Source of the DNA: Lepidodermella squamata
Taxonomy: Eukaryota > Gastrotricha
Direction: 5' to 3'
Length of the DNA: 64,000 nucleotides
Assembly (NCBI GenBank): GCA_047495785.1
Contig: JBLDXI010000040.1
Span: 186,001 to 250,000 of the forward strand
A program made the translations under genes and the position numbers. The notes under the pieces are model-generated. The model did not search any database, was not told the DNA's origin, and was given only the letters and a program-made list of their open reading frames with translations. Positions 1 through 13,642 of the stretch are shown here, piece after piece (position 1 is the stretch's first letter; the number at the start of each line of letters is the position of its first letter).

Positions 1-882
1 TTATCTGGAAATTTTGATTTTTTTTTCCTTTATTTTAATTTATTTTTCCAATTTTTGTTTACATTTTTACGAAATTTTTAAAAAATTCAGTGCAGATTAT
101 TCATTCAGTGTGGGTTGAATCCTTTGCCAGGTGAATTTTAGATTAACAAACTGACACAAATTTGTGGGGGTATTAATTATTCAACTCCACCCCCGACTTA
201 GTGCGTGACCTATTCGGAAAGCAAAATCAATGGAAAATTCCGATCGAAGAGATCGTATGAATTGAAATTTGCACCACCTTGAGGTTCCAGTGCAGAAATA
301 AATTTCTATGATTTGGACTTGAAATTTTCTTAATTGATACTGATTGCCCCATGACCCTGGGAATTTCAATTTTCGCTACCTGGAATCATCAGCTAGGTAG
401 AAAAATATTCAGTATTACCCTCCAAGTTTGCTGATATCGGAAAAATCACTGATTTACAAAATCGATAACTGAAATCGATATCAGCTCTCCAAGCTGAAAT
501 ATAACTCTTAAATTGACTACTAATATCGAAAAATGTGTGTAATAGTGGGATTTATTGGTAGGTCATGAATTGAAAATTTGAAAAAAATATTAAGGAGGAA
601 TATTGAGAAGCCATACTTTAGCTTTAAATTTAGTATTGAAAATTTAATGAATTTTGAATTAATATGGCAGATCCTATCGAAAATTATAGGAAAAATGAAG
701 CGACAGAGTGAAGTTGGAACCTCAACTTTAGTTCTGTAAATTTATTAAGGTTTCAAAAATTTCAATTATTTATTGAAATTTCAAAAATTTCAATTTTTTA
801 GTTAATATTTCGAAATTTTTAATTTTCTGTATTTTTGCAATTTTACCTCGATTTTAAGTTGTCGCATTTTTTCTTCTGACAG
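1..882. other. AT-rich non-coding stretch upstream of terminal exon
   Basis: No exon could be supported here on either strand. The stretch is AT-rich and ends in a pyrimidine-rich acceptor (ttcttctgacag) at 871-882. It probably contains the intron, and perhaps earlier exons, of the gene whose last exon follows. A 62-codon open frame on the minus strand near 181-369 has no start context or recognisable content and was not kept. Confidence 0.4.
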
Positions 883-1208
883 GTGCTGAAAATTCAGTCG
901 AGGACACTAATGAGGACGACGCTGTGCCGGCCACGCGTTCGCCTCGAACCTTGGATTCGTCGCCTCATCACCGCGAACCGCGGTGCGTTTCGCCTAAATT
1001 ATACCTGCAAATAGTAGTCGCCAAAGCGCGGAAAGAATTTATGACCGAGTGTTTGGCTCAATTTAAATCGCCGCACATTTGCCACCGAACGACAACGTTT
1101 TACCTGTGGACTCGCAATGAGACGATCAATTTGTGGAAGCGCATCCTAAAACGCGTCATCGAAACTTATCCGAAGCAAATCGGCATAAAAATGTGCACTA
1201 GAAGATGA
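883..1208 (+). CDS. 3'-terminal exon of an unrecognised gene (partial)
   Basis: The open frame begins straight after a good acceptor at 871-882, with two bases completing a codon from an earlier exon, and runs to a TGA at 1206-1208. An AATAAA-type signal lies about 85 nt downstream. The roughly 108-residue tail starts acidic (ENSVEDTNEDDA). It becomes Arg/Pro-rich, then contains a basic, aromatic segment with several Cys and His residues (ECLAQFKSPHICHR, then WTRNETINLWKRILKRV). I do not recognise a family. It is probably the C-terminus of a longer protein encoded to the left of the window. An unrelated single-exon gene is less likely because there is no in-frame ATG before residue 50. Confidence 0.5.
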
Positions 1209-1546
1209 ATCAGTTATATCAATTTAGAAAATATATAAAATTTGTAAAAAAATAATTGAATATATTTGTTTTTTTTGCTTGGACAACAATTCTGAATAAA
1301 TCTTGGATAAAACTTTTTTATTGCGTATAATTATGTCATATTTAAATATTATATATAGGTCACGAGCACCGTTCAAGAAAAAAAATATATATAATTTTAT
1401 CGGGATGATTTTTTTACGTTAATCAAAGAAGCGCCATATTCAGACCGAATTCACGAATATTGATATTGATTGATGCACAAATAATATAATTCGCATAAAT
1501 GAAGAGAAGGTTTGAATCGACTGTTGAATCGAAATGGTAAGGACAA

Positions 1547-4664
<3,118 letters not shown>

Positions 4665-5640
4665 TTTAGAATAAAATAATTTTTTGTGACTAAAAATTCG
4701 AGGGTAAAATTTGTTATTTCCACTGCAGCGCGTGCTCTTATTTTAAGATTATGCCTAAGGCTTCAAAGACTATCACAAATTTTTCTAATAGGACTGTAAT
4801 GTATTTTCAGACTCGGTGCAAGTTGAAAAAAACAAAGCGGACCCTTGAGGCAGAAAGATAGATCAGATAATAATTAAAAAAAAAGTAGACTGCTGTGTAA
4901 ATAAATGGGAAAAATTAACGTAATAATGCTTTTTTTCAACCCTGCGGAAATATTTATTATACAAAATAAAATTTTAGCTTTAATATATGTTTTAAACGTG
5001 ACTTTTAGTGCGATGCCAGCATAGCAAGTTTTATTAAGGCATTATTTCACGAAACTCATATAAAGCCCGCATTTGCTTATGCCTTGTACGTTAATTATGC
5101 AATGAGCCAGAATAATGATGACGACGCGCAAGAAATGACCCAGGTAATATAGATAATAATAATATAAATTCTCACGCAAATTATGCGCGCACATTTTGCG
5201 TGAATTTTTGCGACATCTTGCGCGCATAAAAAATCCAGCTTAATACGCGCTATTTTTGAAAAAAATAGGAACTTGCGGAACCCAATATTATTTTTTGCGT
5301 GGTACTGCGTTGAAGAATTTTGTCAAATAATATGCAAAAATAAGCAAGCGAAATGCCGGGTCTAAAAATTTACTTTATCGAACCGATGAGAATTTGCTTT
5401 GAATGTTTGCGAAGGAAATGTATCAATATAAAATTAGGTAGAAACAACTAACACCACTGCGGATGGGTGGATGAAAAAGTGGATTTTATAAGGAAGTCAA
5501 ATATAAAATATAGGAAATTGGCCTTATTATTAAATTATACAAGCCGTCTGATAGCTGGGTTGACACTTTTTTCACTCAATTTTATGTAAGACGTGTTTCG
5601 TGTTTTATTGAATGCTTGCGTATCATATTTAACTGTTTCA

Positions 5641-5703
5641 GCGGGGTGAAAAATATCTTTGATGAACCCGAGCCGTGAATACCAGAAAGGTGGCAGACCC
5701 CGC
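5641..5703. other. Possible short structured element
   Basis: The 7-bp terminal arms gcggggt (5641-5647) and accccgc (5697-5703) are exact complements around 49 nt. A smaller internal pair, TACC/GGTG, lies around position 5680. It is GC-rich compared with its surroundings. It lacks tRNA T-arm and D-arm consensus and a clean C/D box pair, so its class is unknown and the pairing may be chance. Confidence 0.2.
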
Positions 5704-6724
5704 AGAAGAAGGGTTATTTTATTACTCTTAAGAAAAAATGCTTAAATTCTGACTACTTTTTATGTCCGTGCATTTAATAGTCGAAACGCTCTCATTGCAT
5801 TTTTTCGATTGGCCGAAAAGTCGCATGAAATGTCTCTATACTTTGCTCCGATGTAAAAATTAAGTGCAGAAAAAAATCAATTAAAAAAATAAAAGTATCG
5901 TATATGTTAGGGTTGGACGATTTTAGACAAAACCATGTTTTAATTAATTAGTCATAATTTAAAAAAATATTTGTTAATTTAATTTTTGTGTAAAAATGTG
6001 TTTAATGTTATTCCCAATTTTACTGTAAATTTTGGCGATTTTACGAATTTTACACCTAATTTTGGCAATTGAAAAACGTTATGCATCAATTTGGACAATT
6101 TTCCGGGTAATTTTGGACGCACTCATTTGCATATGCAAGGGTAATATTGTGAGTTATCAATTATATGGTTAATTACAATTGGCAAAGTCCAAAATTACGC
6201 TGATCAAATTTATGCAGCGCTGTACGGTAGAACGGAGATATTTTTGCTCAAGTTGCGAAAAATTGAAAATAATTGCGGTAATTAAAAAAATGAAAATAAA
6301 AAATATTATGCTGTTAGGAAGCGCATCATGTTGTGTTAGTGAATAATCTATGAGAGGTTGGTTTTATATTTTTTTGGCGCTAGCCACACCGCCATGGACA
6401 AATACACCGGGTGCAATGCACATGACCGCGAGAAATTATTAACTAAAAATAACCCCCAATGACAATAAGCATCGCGAACCCTCGATTTCAGTCTTGACAT
6501 TTTCATTGCCATGAGAAATTAATTTTCTGAAAATACACATTCCCTTCGCAGTTTAATGAATGTTTGATGGCCTTAAGAATTTGAATAAAAACACCAACAA
6601 CAATTTTAATATAAAAAATACTTTCCAGTTAAGTAATATACCATTAATATTTCTGTTCATAAAATTCTGTGTCTAAAACTGAGCAAGAATCATATCGAAC
6701 CTAAAGCTAAGAAAATAACTTGGC

Positions 6725-6857
6725 CTTATCAAATTTGCTGGCAAAAACATGCAATTAGGGTTGGAAAGCTCCGGGAACCTAAAAGGTCCTGGACCTTGGA
6801 TCAAACTTCATGAAAATAGGGGAAGTCTCTCTCGATTTTGCCAGCAAATTTGATAAG
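6725..6857. repeat. Small inverted-repeat element (22-bp perfect arms)
   Basis: cttatcaaatttgctggcaaaa at 6725-6746 is exactly repeated as its reverse complement at 6836-6857. The 89-nt spacer (attagggttggaaagctc, then ggaacct and aaaggtcc) recurs with changes at 56605-56680, so this is a dispersed element rather than a one-off palindrome. Confidence 0.6.
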
Positions 6858-7121
6858 ATTATCATCTTAGATTTCTGGATGAAATATGATTCATGTTCAG
6901 CTTTAAATGCAAAATATTCTGAACAAAAAAGTGTCCAGCTGCCTTATGGCTTGTTTGAATTGAACGTGAAATTGAAGCATCAAGTTAATAAGATTACTGT
7001 AATTTATTGTGTAATATCCTGGGTTAGTAATTTCACCGAACTCAAAAAATTGTGAAGTAAATTGGGCAGTTAATCGAGGGGGATTCCAGGCAGGCTATTA
7101 TTTATACCTTGAAACTACCCG

Positions 7122-7251
7122 TGCCAAAAAATGTTGTTTTATTAACGTGTCGTTACAAAAGATGTCGTTATCTTTTTCCTATATGTCATGTTCAACGAAA
7201 AAAACGACATTTTTTGTAACGACACGTTAACCAAACGACATTTTTTTGTCA
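7122..7251. repeat. MITE-like long hairpin
   Basis: Two arms of about 48 bp (7122-7169 and 7203-7251) are near-perfect reverse complements around a 33-nt loop. The core ttaacgtgtcgttacaaaa is present in both orientations. There is no coding potential. It fits a palindromic miniature element; no target duplication was established. Confidence 0.6.
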
Positions 7252-7324
7252 TCAGCTTAATTATTGTCATCTCCGTTGCTGGAATCAATATTAAAGTCAA
7301 TTTTCGGGATTATTATTTGAGGGG

Positions 7325-7525
7325 TGATCTGGGGTTTTCCGTTTAAGAAGGATGGCAGCATCCTAGCGGACTGAAATTCGAAAATTTAAAATCCTCAAGT
7401 AGAACCGAGTAAGAACATCTCGGAATCCAAGAATCTTTCTTCCTAAAGTCAACACACTTTTGCGATTTGCTGGAAAATACAGAAAATTCGCCAAAACCCA
7501 CTTTTCACTTGTCAGCGGTCATCTG
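7325..7525. repeat. Left arm of a dispersed inverted repeat flanking the first cysteine-rich gene
   Basis: This block (ggggttttccg, then ggatggcagcatcctag, cgcgatttgctggaaaata and cacttttcacttgt) is matched in reverse complement at about 10383-10600, 3 kb away. Identity is imperfect but continuous over roughly 190 bp. It is either one arm of a 3.3-kb unit around the gene at 9313-10228 or one of two independent copies of the same element. Confidence 0.55.
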
Positions 7526-7984
7526 TTCAATGTTAAACCGCACTTTTGAAGAATATAACTTATCAAAGTGTTGGGCGCAAAAATTTGAAATAAAACATCG
7601 CTATATCTTGCCCATATAGCTACGATAGAGCTATTCAAAAGAAATTAACCTGTGATTTATTTTTCGTTGAAGTAAGTACATATTTTCAGTTTAGAATTGC
7701 GTTGGTTTGCGGTCATTTTGGATCAAACAAGAAATACTACAGCGTCCGGCATGGTCTCAACTGCGAATGTTCAACAAATAATGAAATTTAATATAATCAG
7801 TCGAAAACGTGAAATTTAAATTGATTTAATATTTAAATTGGCTGAAATCAGCTGGGCAATTTCGTGGCAATTTCGAACAGGTGACCATTCTCGGAGGTTA
7901 TAGCGTAAAAGCACCGTCAGCAAAACCTGGGAAATCATTCACAAGCACATTTTATTTATTAGTGCTTAATTAGTTACGATCGAG

Positions 7985-8200
7985 ATAATTGCAAAGCTCA
8001 TGTCGCTTGCCTGAGCTGAGACGACGTATAATACAGAATATTGCGGCGTCAATTTAAAAAAAAAACCATCTGCCAACTAGCCAATTATTCGAGCTAAATA
8101 GCACCATTCATCAGCACGTGGCTTTTGTATAGCTAGTTGGTATAACATAGCATTAACAATAAAATACCACGATATTCCGAGCTCGTTAGACAATGGATCT
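7985..8200. repeat. Duplicated upstream block of the cysteine-rich gene units
   Basis: This stretch (agctcatgtcg, aaccatctgccaac, catcagcac.tggcttttgta, cgagctc.ttagacaatg) recurs in the same order at 24625-24835, about 0.8-1.0 kb ahead of the gene at 25631. It shows that the duplication unit of this family includes about 1.3 kb of 5' flank. Confidence 0.6.
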
Positions 8201-8345
8201 CACTTTCAGCGCGGAACCAAATTTGCCTGTTAGCGGAACCAAATTTTGGAATTTTCAACGGGTTTGGTAACCAATTTTCGAAGCTTCTAAAGATGCTATG
8301 ATTGATCAGCACATATTTTCGAAAAGCAAAAGACAAAGTTGGTTC
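8190..8345. mobile_element. MITE-like element, gcggaaccaaattt family, copy 1
   Basis: It begins with repeated gcggaaccaaattt units (cgcggaaccaaatttgcctg, then agcggaaccaaattttgg) and ends with the reverse complement ttggttccgct. The same terminal units occur at 26720-27068 and 56775-57020. It lies inside the duplicated 5' flank and is absent from the matching block at 24.8 kb, so it inserted after that duplication. Confidence 0.55.
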
Positions 8346-9094
8346 CGCTTATGGATGTTCTGTTATACGTTATACAATGAACCGGTGCGAGATGGGAGAC
8401 ATAAAGGTCAAACTTCCATCCGATTTTAGGCTCTGGGACTATATCTGCCCTTCTTTTTCATTCTTTTTCCCATTACAGCCCAGAATGTTTTTGAAATTAT
8501 TTTTATTTTTCTTTCCCTATTGACGTATTTGCGCTGTTTCGATAGAGAAAAAATTGGGGAGAAAGAATCCAAAAACCCATATTCCAGTGTCAAGTCGGAC
8601 GGTTATTTCGAGAACGGTAATACCTAGGAAGCCGCTCTCAAAGAAAAAGTTCACCAGCGTGATGAGATCTACCTAGAAATGCATAGGTGATACTTCATCG
8701 TGTAACATCGATTTTGATGACACTTTAGTGCAGTTTGGTGACAGTCCCAAAAAAACGGGACCTAGCTCATCGCCAAGCCGACGAGACACTGGCCATTTAT
8801 CCGTTTTCACTAAATTTATACAACTTCCCAGCGCGGAGATATGCCTGGGGTTGTAGTCACCCTACAGGATTGCAGTAATCTTTTTATCACTTTTCGCTTT
8901 TCGCTGTAAAATTACTGATCTTGTTCTGTTCTCTTTTTTTTTTAGGCGTGGAAATCTTCTAACCACCACGTATGGCTCCTAGAGCAAAAAGTCATCTTTA
9001 AAGTCGGATAATTGACGGATAATTGACTCGGCCGACAGAGTTTTTGCTGTCAATCATAGGCTGAACGCGCCAATTCGTGTGCGCAATCGAGCTA

Positions 9095-9260
9095 GCCAAG
9101 CAGTAGGTATATCGCACTCTCCTTATCTATATGAGCGTATCTATTGCCCGAGTTATTATACCAATTAGGCCTACCTGGCCATTTTTTATAGCGAAAAGCA
9201 CAAAACGTTAACCGGGTGCGAAATTATTAAAAAAAAATGATTCGACGACGCTATAAAACG
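9095..9260 (+). promoter_or_regulatory. Conserved promoter of the first cysteine-rich gene (GATA-type sites + TATA box)
   Basis: TATAAA is at 9252-9257, 56 bp before the ATG. TTATCT (reverse of AGATAA, a GATA-factor site) is at 9123-9128, followed by a second TATCT. The string ccgggtgcgaaa lies between the two. The same order and spacing appear before the genes at 11078 and 25631. In nematodes AGATAA-like sites drive intestinal expression through ELT-2 (family knowledge); its use here is inference. Confidence 0.55.
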
Positions 9261-9312
9261 GGCCGAAAATTCTTTCAGAACATGCCCATTTTTCGACTTC
9301 AAATTTTTGACA

Positions 9313-10228
9313 ATGGCTTTTGAATTGACTGTGGCGGTTCTTGCCGCTGCCTGCTGTGCCGTTATCGCTTGCCCGTCCTCAACAACTAGCTCGAGCTCTT
9401 GCCCTTCTGGCCAATCGTGTATTGCTACGTCGAACAGCTGCGATACATCAACCAAGAACTGCATCGACAAGACCGGAACTCAATGCCAAGGCACCCAGGT
9501 GTGCGCCCCAGCGGTAAATCCAATGTCTGTAAATAATGATTCCTCGGAACTCAAAATTGTTCATTATGTAACAGCAAACTTTCCAATTATGCACTGGCTC
9601 GACCTTTGGTACAGCAGTCTCAAAAACTGTCAAGCTGTGCATTTCTAACGGCCTGGCTTGCACCGCTGCTTTCGGCCCTAGTACATTCACGGTAAGATAG
9701 CGTATCGATGAGATCGAGTAATAAATCAGTTGTATTCTCAGCAAGCTGCTGCCCCGAACTCGTTTAACTCGTTCGCAGACTGCTGCGCCGCTGCAACCCC
9801 AACTGGTGCGGGACTGACCGGCAACATTCGCTACGACGTTCTCCCAGGCCTCACGGCATCTGTAGCTCCGGCTCTTGCATGCATCTCAACTGATGATAGT
9901 ATCCCATACAAGGTTACAGCGACTGACACCGTTGTTAAGGTTGGCAACTGCGTTCGCTTCCCGCACACTTCCAATGCTCTTGGTGATGTTGAAGCAGGGA
10001 CAGGAGTCGTACGTTATCTTGTTCTTTTTACGATTTTTGTTAATTGCAAACCAACCATTGCCATTTCAGAAGCCGAGCCCTTCATTAAAAGCCTTCACCT
10101 CGTACTCAGCCTGCTGTCTCGCTCTAGTAGCTGGAACTGGCGCTGGTAACGCCCCCAATATTGTGTACTATCAGATAACAACGGCGTATGGCCTCACGTT
10201 GGATCGATGCTCATCCACCACGCAGTAA
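9313..10228 (+). CDS. Secreted cysteine-rich family protein, copy 1 (intact)
   Basis: I do not recognise this family. Four exons, all phase 0, join cleanly: 9313-9513, 9575-9691, 9742-10008 and 10070-10228, giving 247 residues. The start is the ATG at 9313, 56 bp after a TATA box. The N-terminus is a signal peptide (AVLAAACCAVIA). It is followed by a Cys-rich knot-like stretch with CPSGQSCIATSNSC and KNCIDKTGTQC. Exon 2 has LCTGSTFG and TVKLCISNGLACTAA. Exon 3 has DCCAAATP, NIRYDVLPGL, ACISTDDS and GNCVRFPHTS. Exon 4 has ACCLAL and a terminal YGLTLDRCSS. The even number and pairing of Cys residues suggest a disulphide-bonded extracellular protein. It is the first of a tandem series; the others lie at 11078, 13643, 21130, 25631 and 28131. 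Confidence 0.85.
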
Positions 10229-10382
10229 AGAAACTTTGATCTCACATTCGATCGAAGAGTGTTTGGTGAGCGAAACATTCCCATTCTACAGTATATAACT
10301 TGTCGCTGATAATTTCTGCTGACAAAGTTGATGATGAATGAATAGGTAGAAAAAAATCCGAGTATTAATTGTTACACAAAAG

Positions 10383-10600
10383 CGCTTGCAAATAAAATGA
10401 CCGTCAACAAATGCGAAAAGTGGGGTTAGGCGAATTTTCAATATTTTCCAGCAAATCTCGCAAAAGTGTGTTCACTTGAAGATGGACGATTCTTTGATTC
10501 AGTGATGTTCTTACTCAGTTTTTCTTGATGATTTCAAGTTTTCGAATTTCAGACCTCTAGGATGCTCCCATCCTCCTTAAAACGCGGAAAACCCAAGGGT
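10383..10600. repeat. Right arm of the dispersed inverted repeat
   Basis: It is the reverse complement of 7325-7525 (gcgaaaagtgggg, ttttccagcaaat, gcaaaagtgtgtt, ggatgctcccatcctcc, gcggaaaaccc). It begins about 150 bp after the stop codon of copy 1 of the cysteine-rich family. Confidence 0.55.
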
Positions 10601-10625
10601 TGCCCAGAAATGTGTATCTCAGACT

Positions 10626-10765
10626 GATGCGCAGCCGCAGCCGAACGTTTCAAACATTCGCTACTAAATCCTTCCAGGCATCACAGCAACTGTAGCACCG
10701 GCTCTGGCTTGCATCGGAACTGATGATAGTGTCCCATTTACAAGATCACAGCTACCCCTATTTTT
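10626..10765 (+). pseudogene. Exon-3 relic of the cysteine-rich family
   Basis: A fragment recognisable by ttcgctac, aatccttccaggcatcac, gcttgcatcggaactgatga and cccat.tacaagatcacagct corresponds to the middle of exon 3 in the intact copies. Frame is not kept and no other exons are nearby. It is a decayed copy or a leftover of unequal exchange. Confidence 0.65.
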
Positions 10766-10859
10766 GCAGAAAGTGGCATGTGATTTGGTGAGAATGCCAA
10801 AATCTTCCGTAAAACTTTGTATGCCAAGACAAATTGGCTGAAACTACTGGGCAAGCAGT

Positions 10860-11035
10860 ATACTTATACTAGTCATCACCTTCTATTATCTGAGCATATC
10901 TGCGTTGCGTTGTTATATCACTAATAAGGCCGAGCTAGCTGGCGAAGACGCAAAGTTTGCTAGCTAGCAAAGTTGACCGGGTGCGAAAGTATTAAACAGC
11001 ATTCCACCATGATGCGGATTCAAGGTTATAAATTC
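10860..11035 (+). promoter_or_regulatory. Conserved promoter ahead of the broken copy at 11078
   Basis: It holds TTATCT at 10886-10891 and TATAAA at 11027-11032, with ccgggtgcgaaagtatt between them. It is nearly identical to the block ahead of the gene at 25631, so the copy at 11078 may still be transcribed although its frame is broken. Confidence 0.5.
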
Positions 11036-11077
11036 GGCCGAAATTCCAGGCAATTCCATTTCTCAAAGCTCGCGACA

Positions 11078-11411
11078 ATGACCTTACTGGCTGTGACTGC
11101 TGTTCTCACCTCTGCCTGCAGTGCCATTGCAGCTAGCCCAGCCTCTTCGACGTCATGTCCGACCGGTTCGGCCGCTTGCCCTTCCGGCCAAGCGTGTTAT
11201 GCTTCGTCGAACAACTGTGATACATCGTCGAAAACTGCGTCGACAAGACCGGAACTCAATGCCAAGGCACTCAGGCGTGCTCTAAAGCGGTAAACTCTTG
11301 TGCCTATATAACTAGCCGAACATTAAAATGCTCCTTTTGCAACAGCAAACCTTTCAATTGTGTACATGTGCGACTTATGGTTCAATCTTCAGTAAGACCG
11401 TCAAGCTATCT
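11078..11411 (+). pseudogene. Secreted cysteine-rich family, copy 2 (frameshifted and truncated)
   Basis: Exon 1 (11078-11289) closely matches the intact gene at 25631 but lacks one A in the run near 11231-11234. This shifts the frame in the middle of the Cys-rich segment. The first mature Cys is also Ser here (AASPASS instead of AACPASS). The intron (11290-11345) and the start of exon 2 are still clear (ttgcaacag then caaacctttcaattg). Homology stops abruptly at about 11411, where unrelated sequence begins. Exons 3 and 4 are missing. The upstream promoter is well preserved, so loss is recent. Confidence 0.8.
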
Positions 11412-11672
11412 GGAACTGTCTACATCAACAAGCACCAACAATGTTGCAAACACTGTTCCAACGCGAACGGCTTTCGTCATTTTGAGCCAATGATCAAGCC
11501 AACAGAACGCAAAGAGCGCGGTGCACTCAGTTTAGGCTACCGCGGGCCTGATTGGTGGAACCAGCTTCCGACGGCAGCACATCAAGCAAAATCAGCGCAG
11601 GAATGTCGTGAACCTGTTTATCAGCATTGTTATTCCAATAATGCCGGCAAATTGAAATTGAATAAAAATTAG
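11412..11672 (+). mobile_element. Possible LINE 3'-end fragment
   Basis: An open frame ending at 11672 contains SLGYRGPDWWNQLP. This resembles the conserved 'RGP-x-WN-x-LP' segment near the C-terminus of CR1/Jockey-type reverse transcriptases. It starts exactly where copy 2 of the cysteine-rich gene breaks off, so the insertion probably caused the truncation. The evidence is one short motif only. Confidence 0.35.
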
Positions 11673-12080
11673 CTTTTATTCTGTCCTATGTATTACTTAC
11701 ATTTTTATAAAGCTATCCAACGAAAACGAAAGCTTTTTATTTTGTCCTTTTTTCCAGATGAATGATGCCTAACGAAAATGTAGCAAGGTAAGAAAAAAGG
11801 CGCAGGCACAGCACGAAAAGTTTCACTTAAAAACACAAACATGGCATCAATTAAGTCAGATAAATACGTTATTTCGACGGGCTTGCCATTGGCACCCTCC
11901 CAGACGAAAATCAGTTGACCGAGAGCTCAGTAGATCGAACGTAGATCCAAAATACAAAATATTCGTCCAACATTGCTCTTTTTCTGACTTATTGTCGATC
12001 TATTAGACTGGATCTACGGGCATCGATCCTGTGTAGGTCCTAATTTTACCATTCGATCTACGTAGGGTCTAACCCATACG
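11673..12080. other. Non-coding, with gatctac-rich sequence
   Basis: No gene is visible. From about 11930 to 12080 the words gatcta/tagatc and cgatctac repeat irregularly on both strands. This stretch lies just 3' of the retroelement ORF1 remnant on the minus strand and may be part of that element. Confidence 0.35.
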
Positions 12081-12082
12081 AT

Positions 12083-13110
12083 CTATCCCAGTGTCAAATT
12101 TAGATCAAGCCATGGTCTACTTTTTTTCGACTGGGCTGAGGGTTCCACTGCAGCATAGAGACGGGAATGAGTTGAGTTGTCGTCATAGCGGTACGAGCCG
12201 GTGTCATCCATCCGCTGGTCATTGCCGCCAATGTGGAGGTCGTAGACTTCATTAGACATTGGACAGGCGAGCCAACGATTCTTCTGGTTAGCGACCTGGT
12301 TAGCGCGATCAGCCGCGACGGCGTCAGACAGGGCGTGCAGTTGTAGCTGGATATTCTTGAGCAGAGAAGAGATGCCCGCTTCACACTTCTCAGATATGGG
12401 TGTTTCTGAGCGCAACGGCCACACTTTACCGGGGTACTGGGCGGGCAGTCCATGGTAACATGGCCATACCGGTTGCACTTACCAGTTGGGCGAAGAGGCC
12501 GAACTTTGACGCGCCGGTTCAACCACTTGAGGCCATTATCGCGTGCATCTTCGTAGCCTTCTTTATTCGCGAATACGATGACCCGGGTGGGGGGACGCTG
12601 GGGATTCTTTGCTGGCAAATCACGAATTTCCTCGACATAGTCAGGCGAGAGGTGGGCCCGCAGATCGTCAACAGAGTAGCAGGCCGATAGACGCGAGGTC
12701 AGCACGGTACGGTGTTCTTTCTCAACTGCAGGAGGCAAGGGACGAGTCGAATCTGGCTCATCTGGCCAAAGACATTATCAATGATAACCACACGTTTGCT
12801 AACAGGGTTAGACGGGGCCGGTGCGTGACGAGCCGGGCCGACGGGAGCACCACGAGGGGGCAGAGCTGGCGGCTGGTTGGCGACCGGCGGAGAGGACGAC
12901 GACGTCCGGAGCACCGGAAAATCGGCGTCGGCATCCATGCGGTCGACGGAGGACGACGGAGAGGCATCGGCACTGCGGTGCTGTAGGATGAGTGCTTGGA
13001 CCTCGGCGATGGCAGCGGCCAAGAGGCCCTTCACATTGAGTTTCTTCGGCAGCTTCGCGCCGTCAGTGGCAAACGACGGTGGGTCCGGTTTTGACCTCTT
13101 CCGCTGAACG
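12083..13110 (-). pseudogene. Retroelement ORF1 (gag-like, zinc knuckle), frameshifted
   Basis: Read on the minus strand, the conceptual product starts with a basic leader (KRSKPDPPSF) and a Ser/Pro-rich stretch. A middle domain follows (TSRLSACYSVDDLRAHLSPD, then PPTRVIVFANKEGYEDAR), and then zinc-knuckle residues (KCNRYGHVTMDC and KCGRCAQKHP). That order is typical of ORF1 proteins of non-LTR retrotransposons. At least two frame changes are needed, near 12720 and near 12440, so it is dead. No adjacent reverse transcriptase was found. Base composition is markedly GC-rich compared with the surroundings, as expected for a recent arrival. Confidence 0.6.
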
Positions 13111-13261
13111 CCCCCGGCGGCGACCGGAGGGCGGTCTGCCGTTTTCAGCCATATAATCAGTAAGTAATGCGTCGCTGAATAGCACAGATGATCACCAACA
13201 ATTTTAACGTAAAAGAACAACCTCAGAAAATTTAATATTCAATCGCAGGTATTCCAAGATT

Positions 13262-13642
13262 CTAATTAAATCCGTAGCGCAAATTGATACCGAATAAATA
13301 CGACCAGGTAAAAAAAACCATATAAAACTTGTTCCTCGAAAGTTCTTGCAAACAAAAAACTACCTCGTAGTTACATTTCAACATAATTATGCGGCCGAAG
13401 GAAGGCCCAATAATGGTTCTGAATTTTTTAGTAAAATGCCGCTGTGCCCATGCGTTAATCTGACCCTGACTTGATGGATAACATCCGGTTTCAAACAAGC
13501 AATTATACTGCTTCATCGTTGGCTAGTTAACGTGAGAATCTTAGCATGTTTTGAAGACGCTTGTGGCAGTTTAAACAAAAACAGCAAAGCGCATCTATTT
13601 ACACTCACTGCAGTATCCACTACTCTTATAGTCTCAACGAAT
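13262..13642. repeat. Duplicated 5' flank of copies 3 and 4
   Basis: 13262-13642 is closely repeated at 20757-21129 in the same orientation (gcgctgtgcccatgcgttaa, ttgatggataacatccggt, gtgagaatcttagcatg). The reverse strand of both carries a similar open frame of 79-84 codons. It diverges by frame-changing differences at its start, so I treat it as flank, not gene. Confidence 0.6.

Larger units (their letters stand above)
4665..7120. other. Intergenic, no gene recognised
   Basis: Both strands carry only short open frames without splice support (for example minus 5042-5227 and plus 6810-7055). The stretch is AT-rich with islands of gcgc-containing sequence. It holds a compact possible stem at 5641-5703 and a 22-bp perfect inverted repeat at 6725-6857, listed separately. 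I found no tRNA with a recognisable T-arm. Confidence 0.5.

Noticed and set aside
12758-12986. Overlapping plus- and minus-strand frames in the GC-rich block (12609-12986 +, 12758-12973 -)
   Set aside because: They are alternative frames of the retroelement ORF1 remnant; only the frame with zinc-knuckle residues makes sense.
13262-13516. Minus-strand frames starting MKQYNCLFETGCYPSSQGQ here and at 20757-20996
   Set aside because: The two are similar only because the whole flank is duplicated. They diverge by frame-changing differences after 45 codons and lack splice or promoter support.
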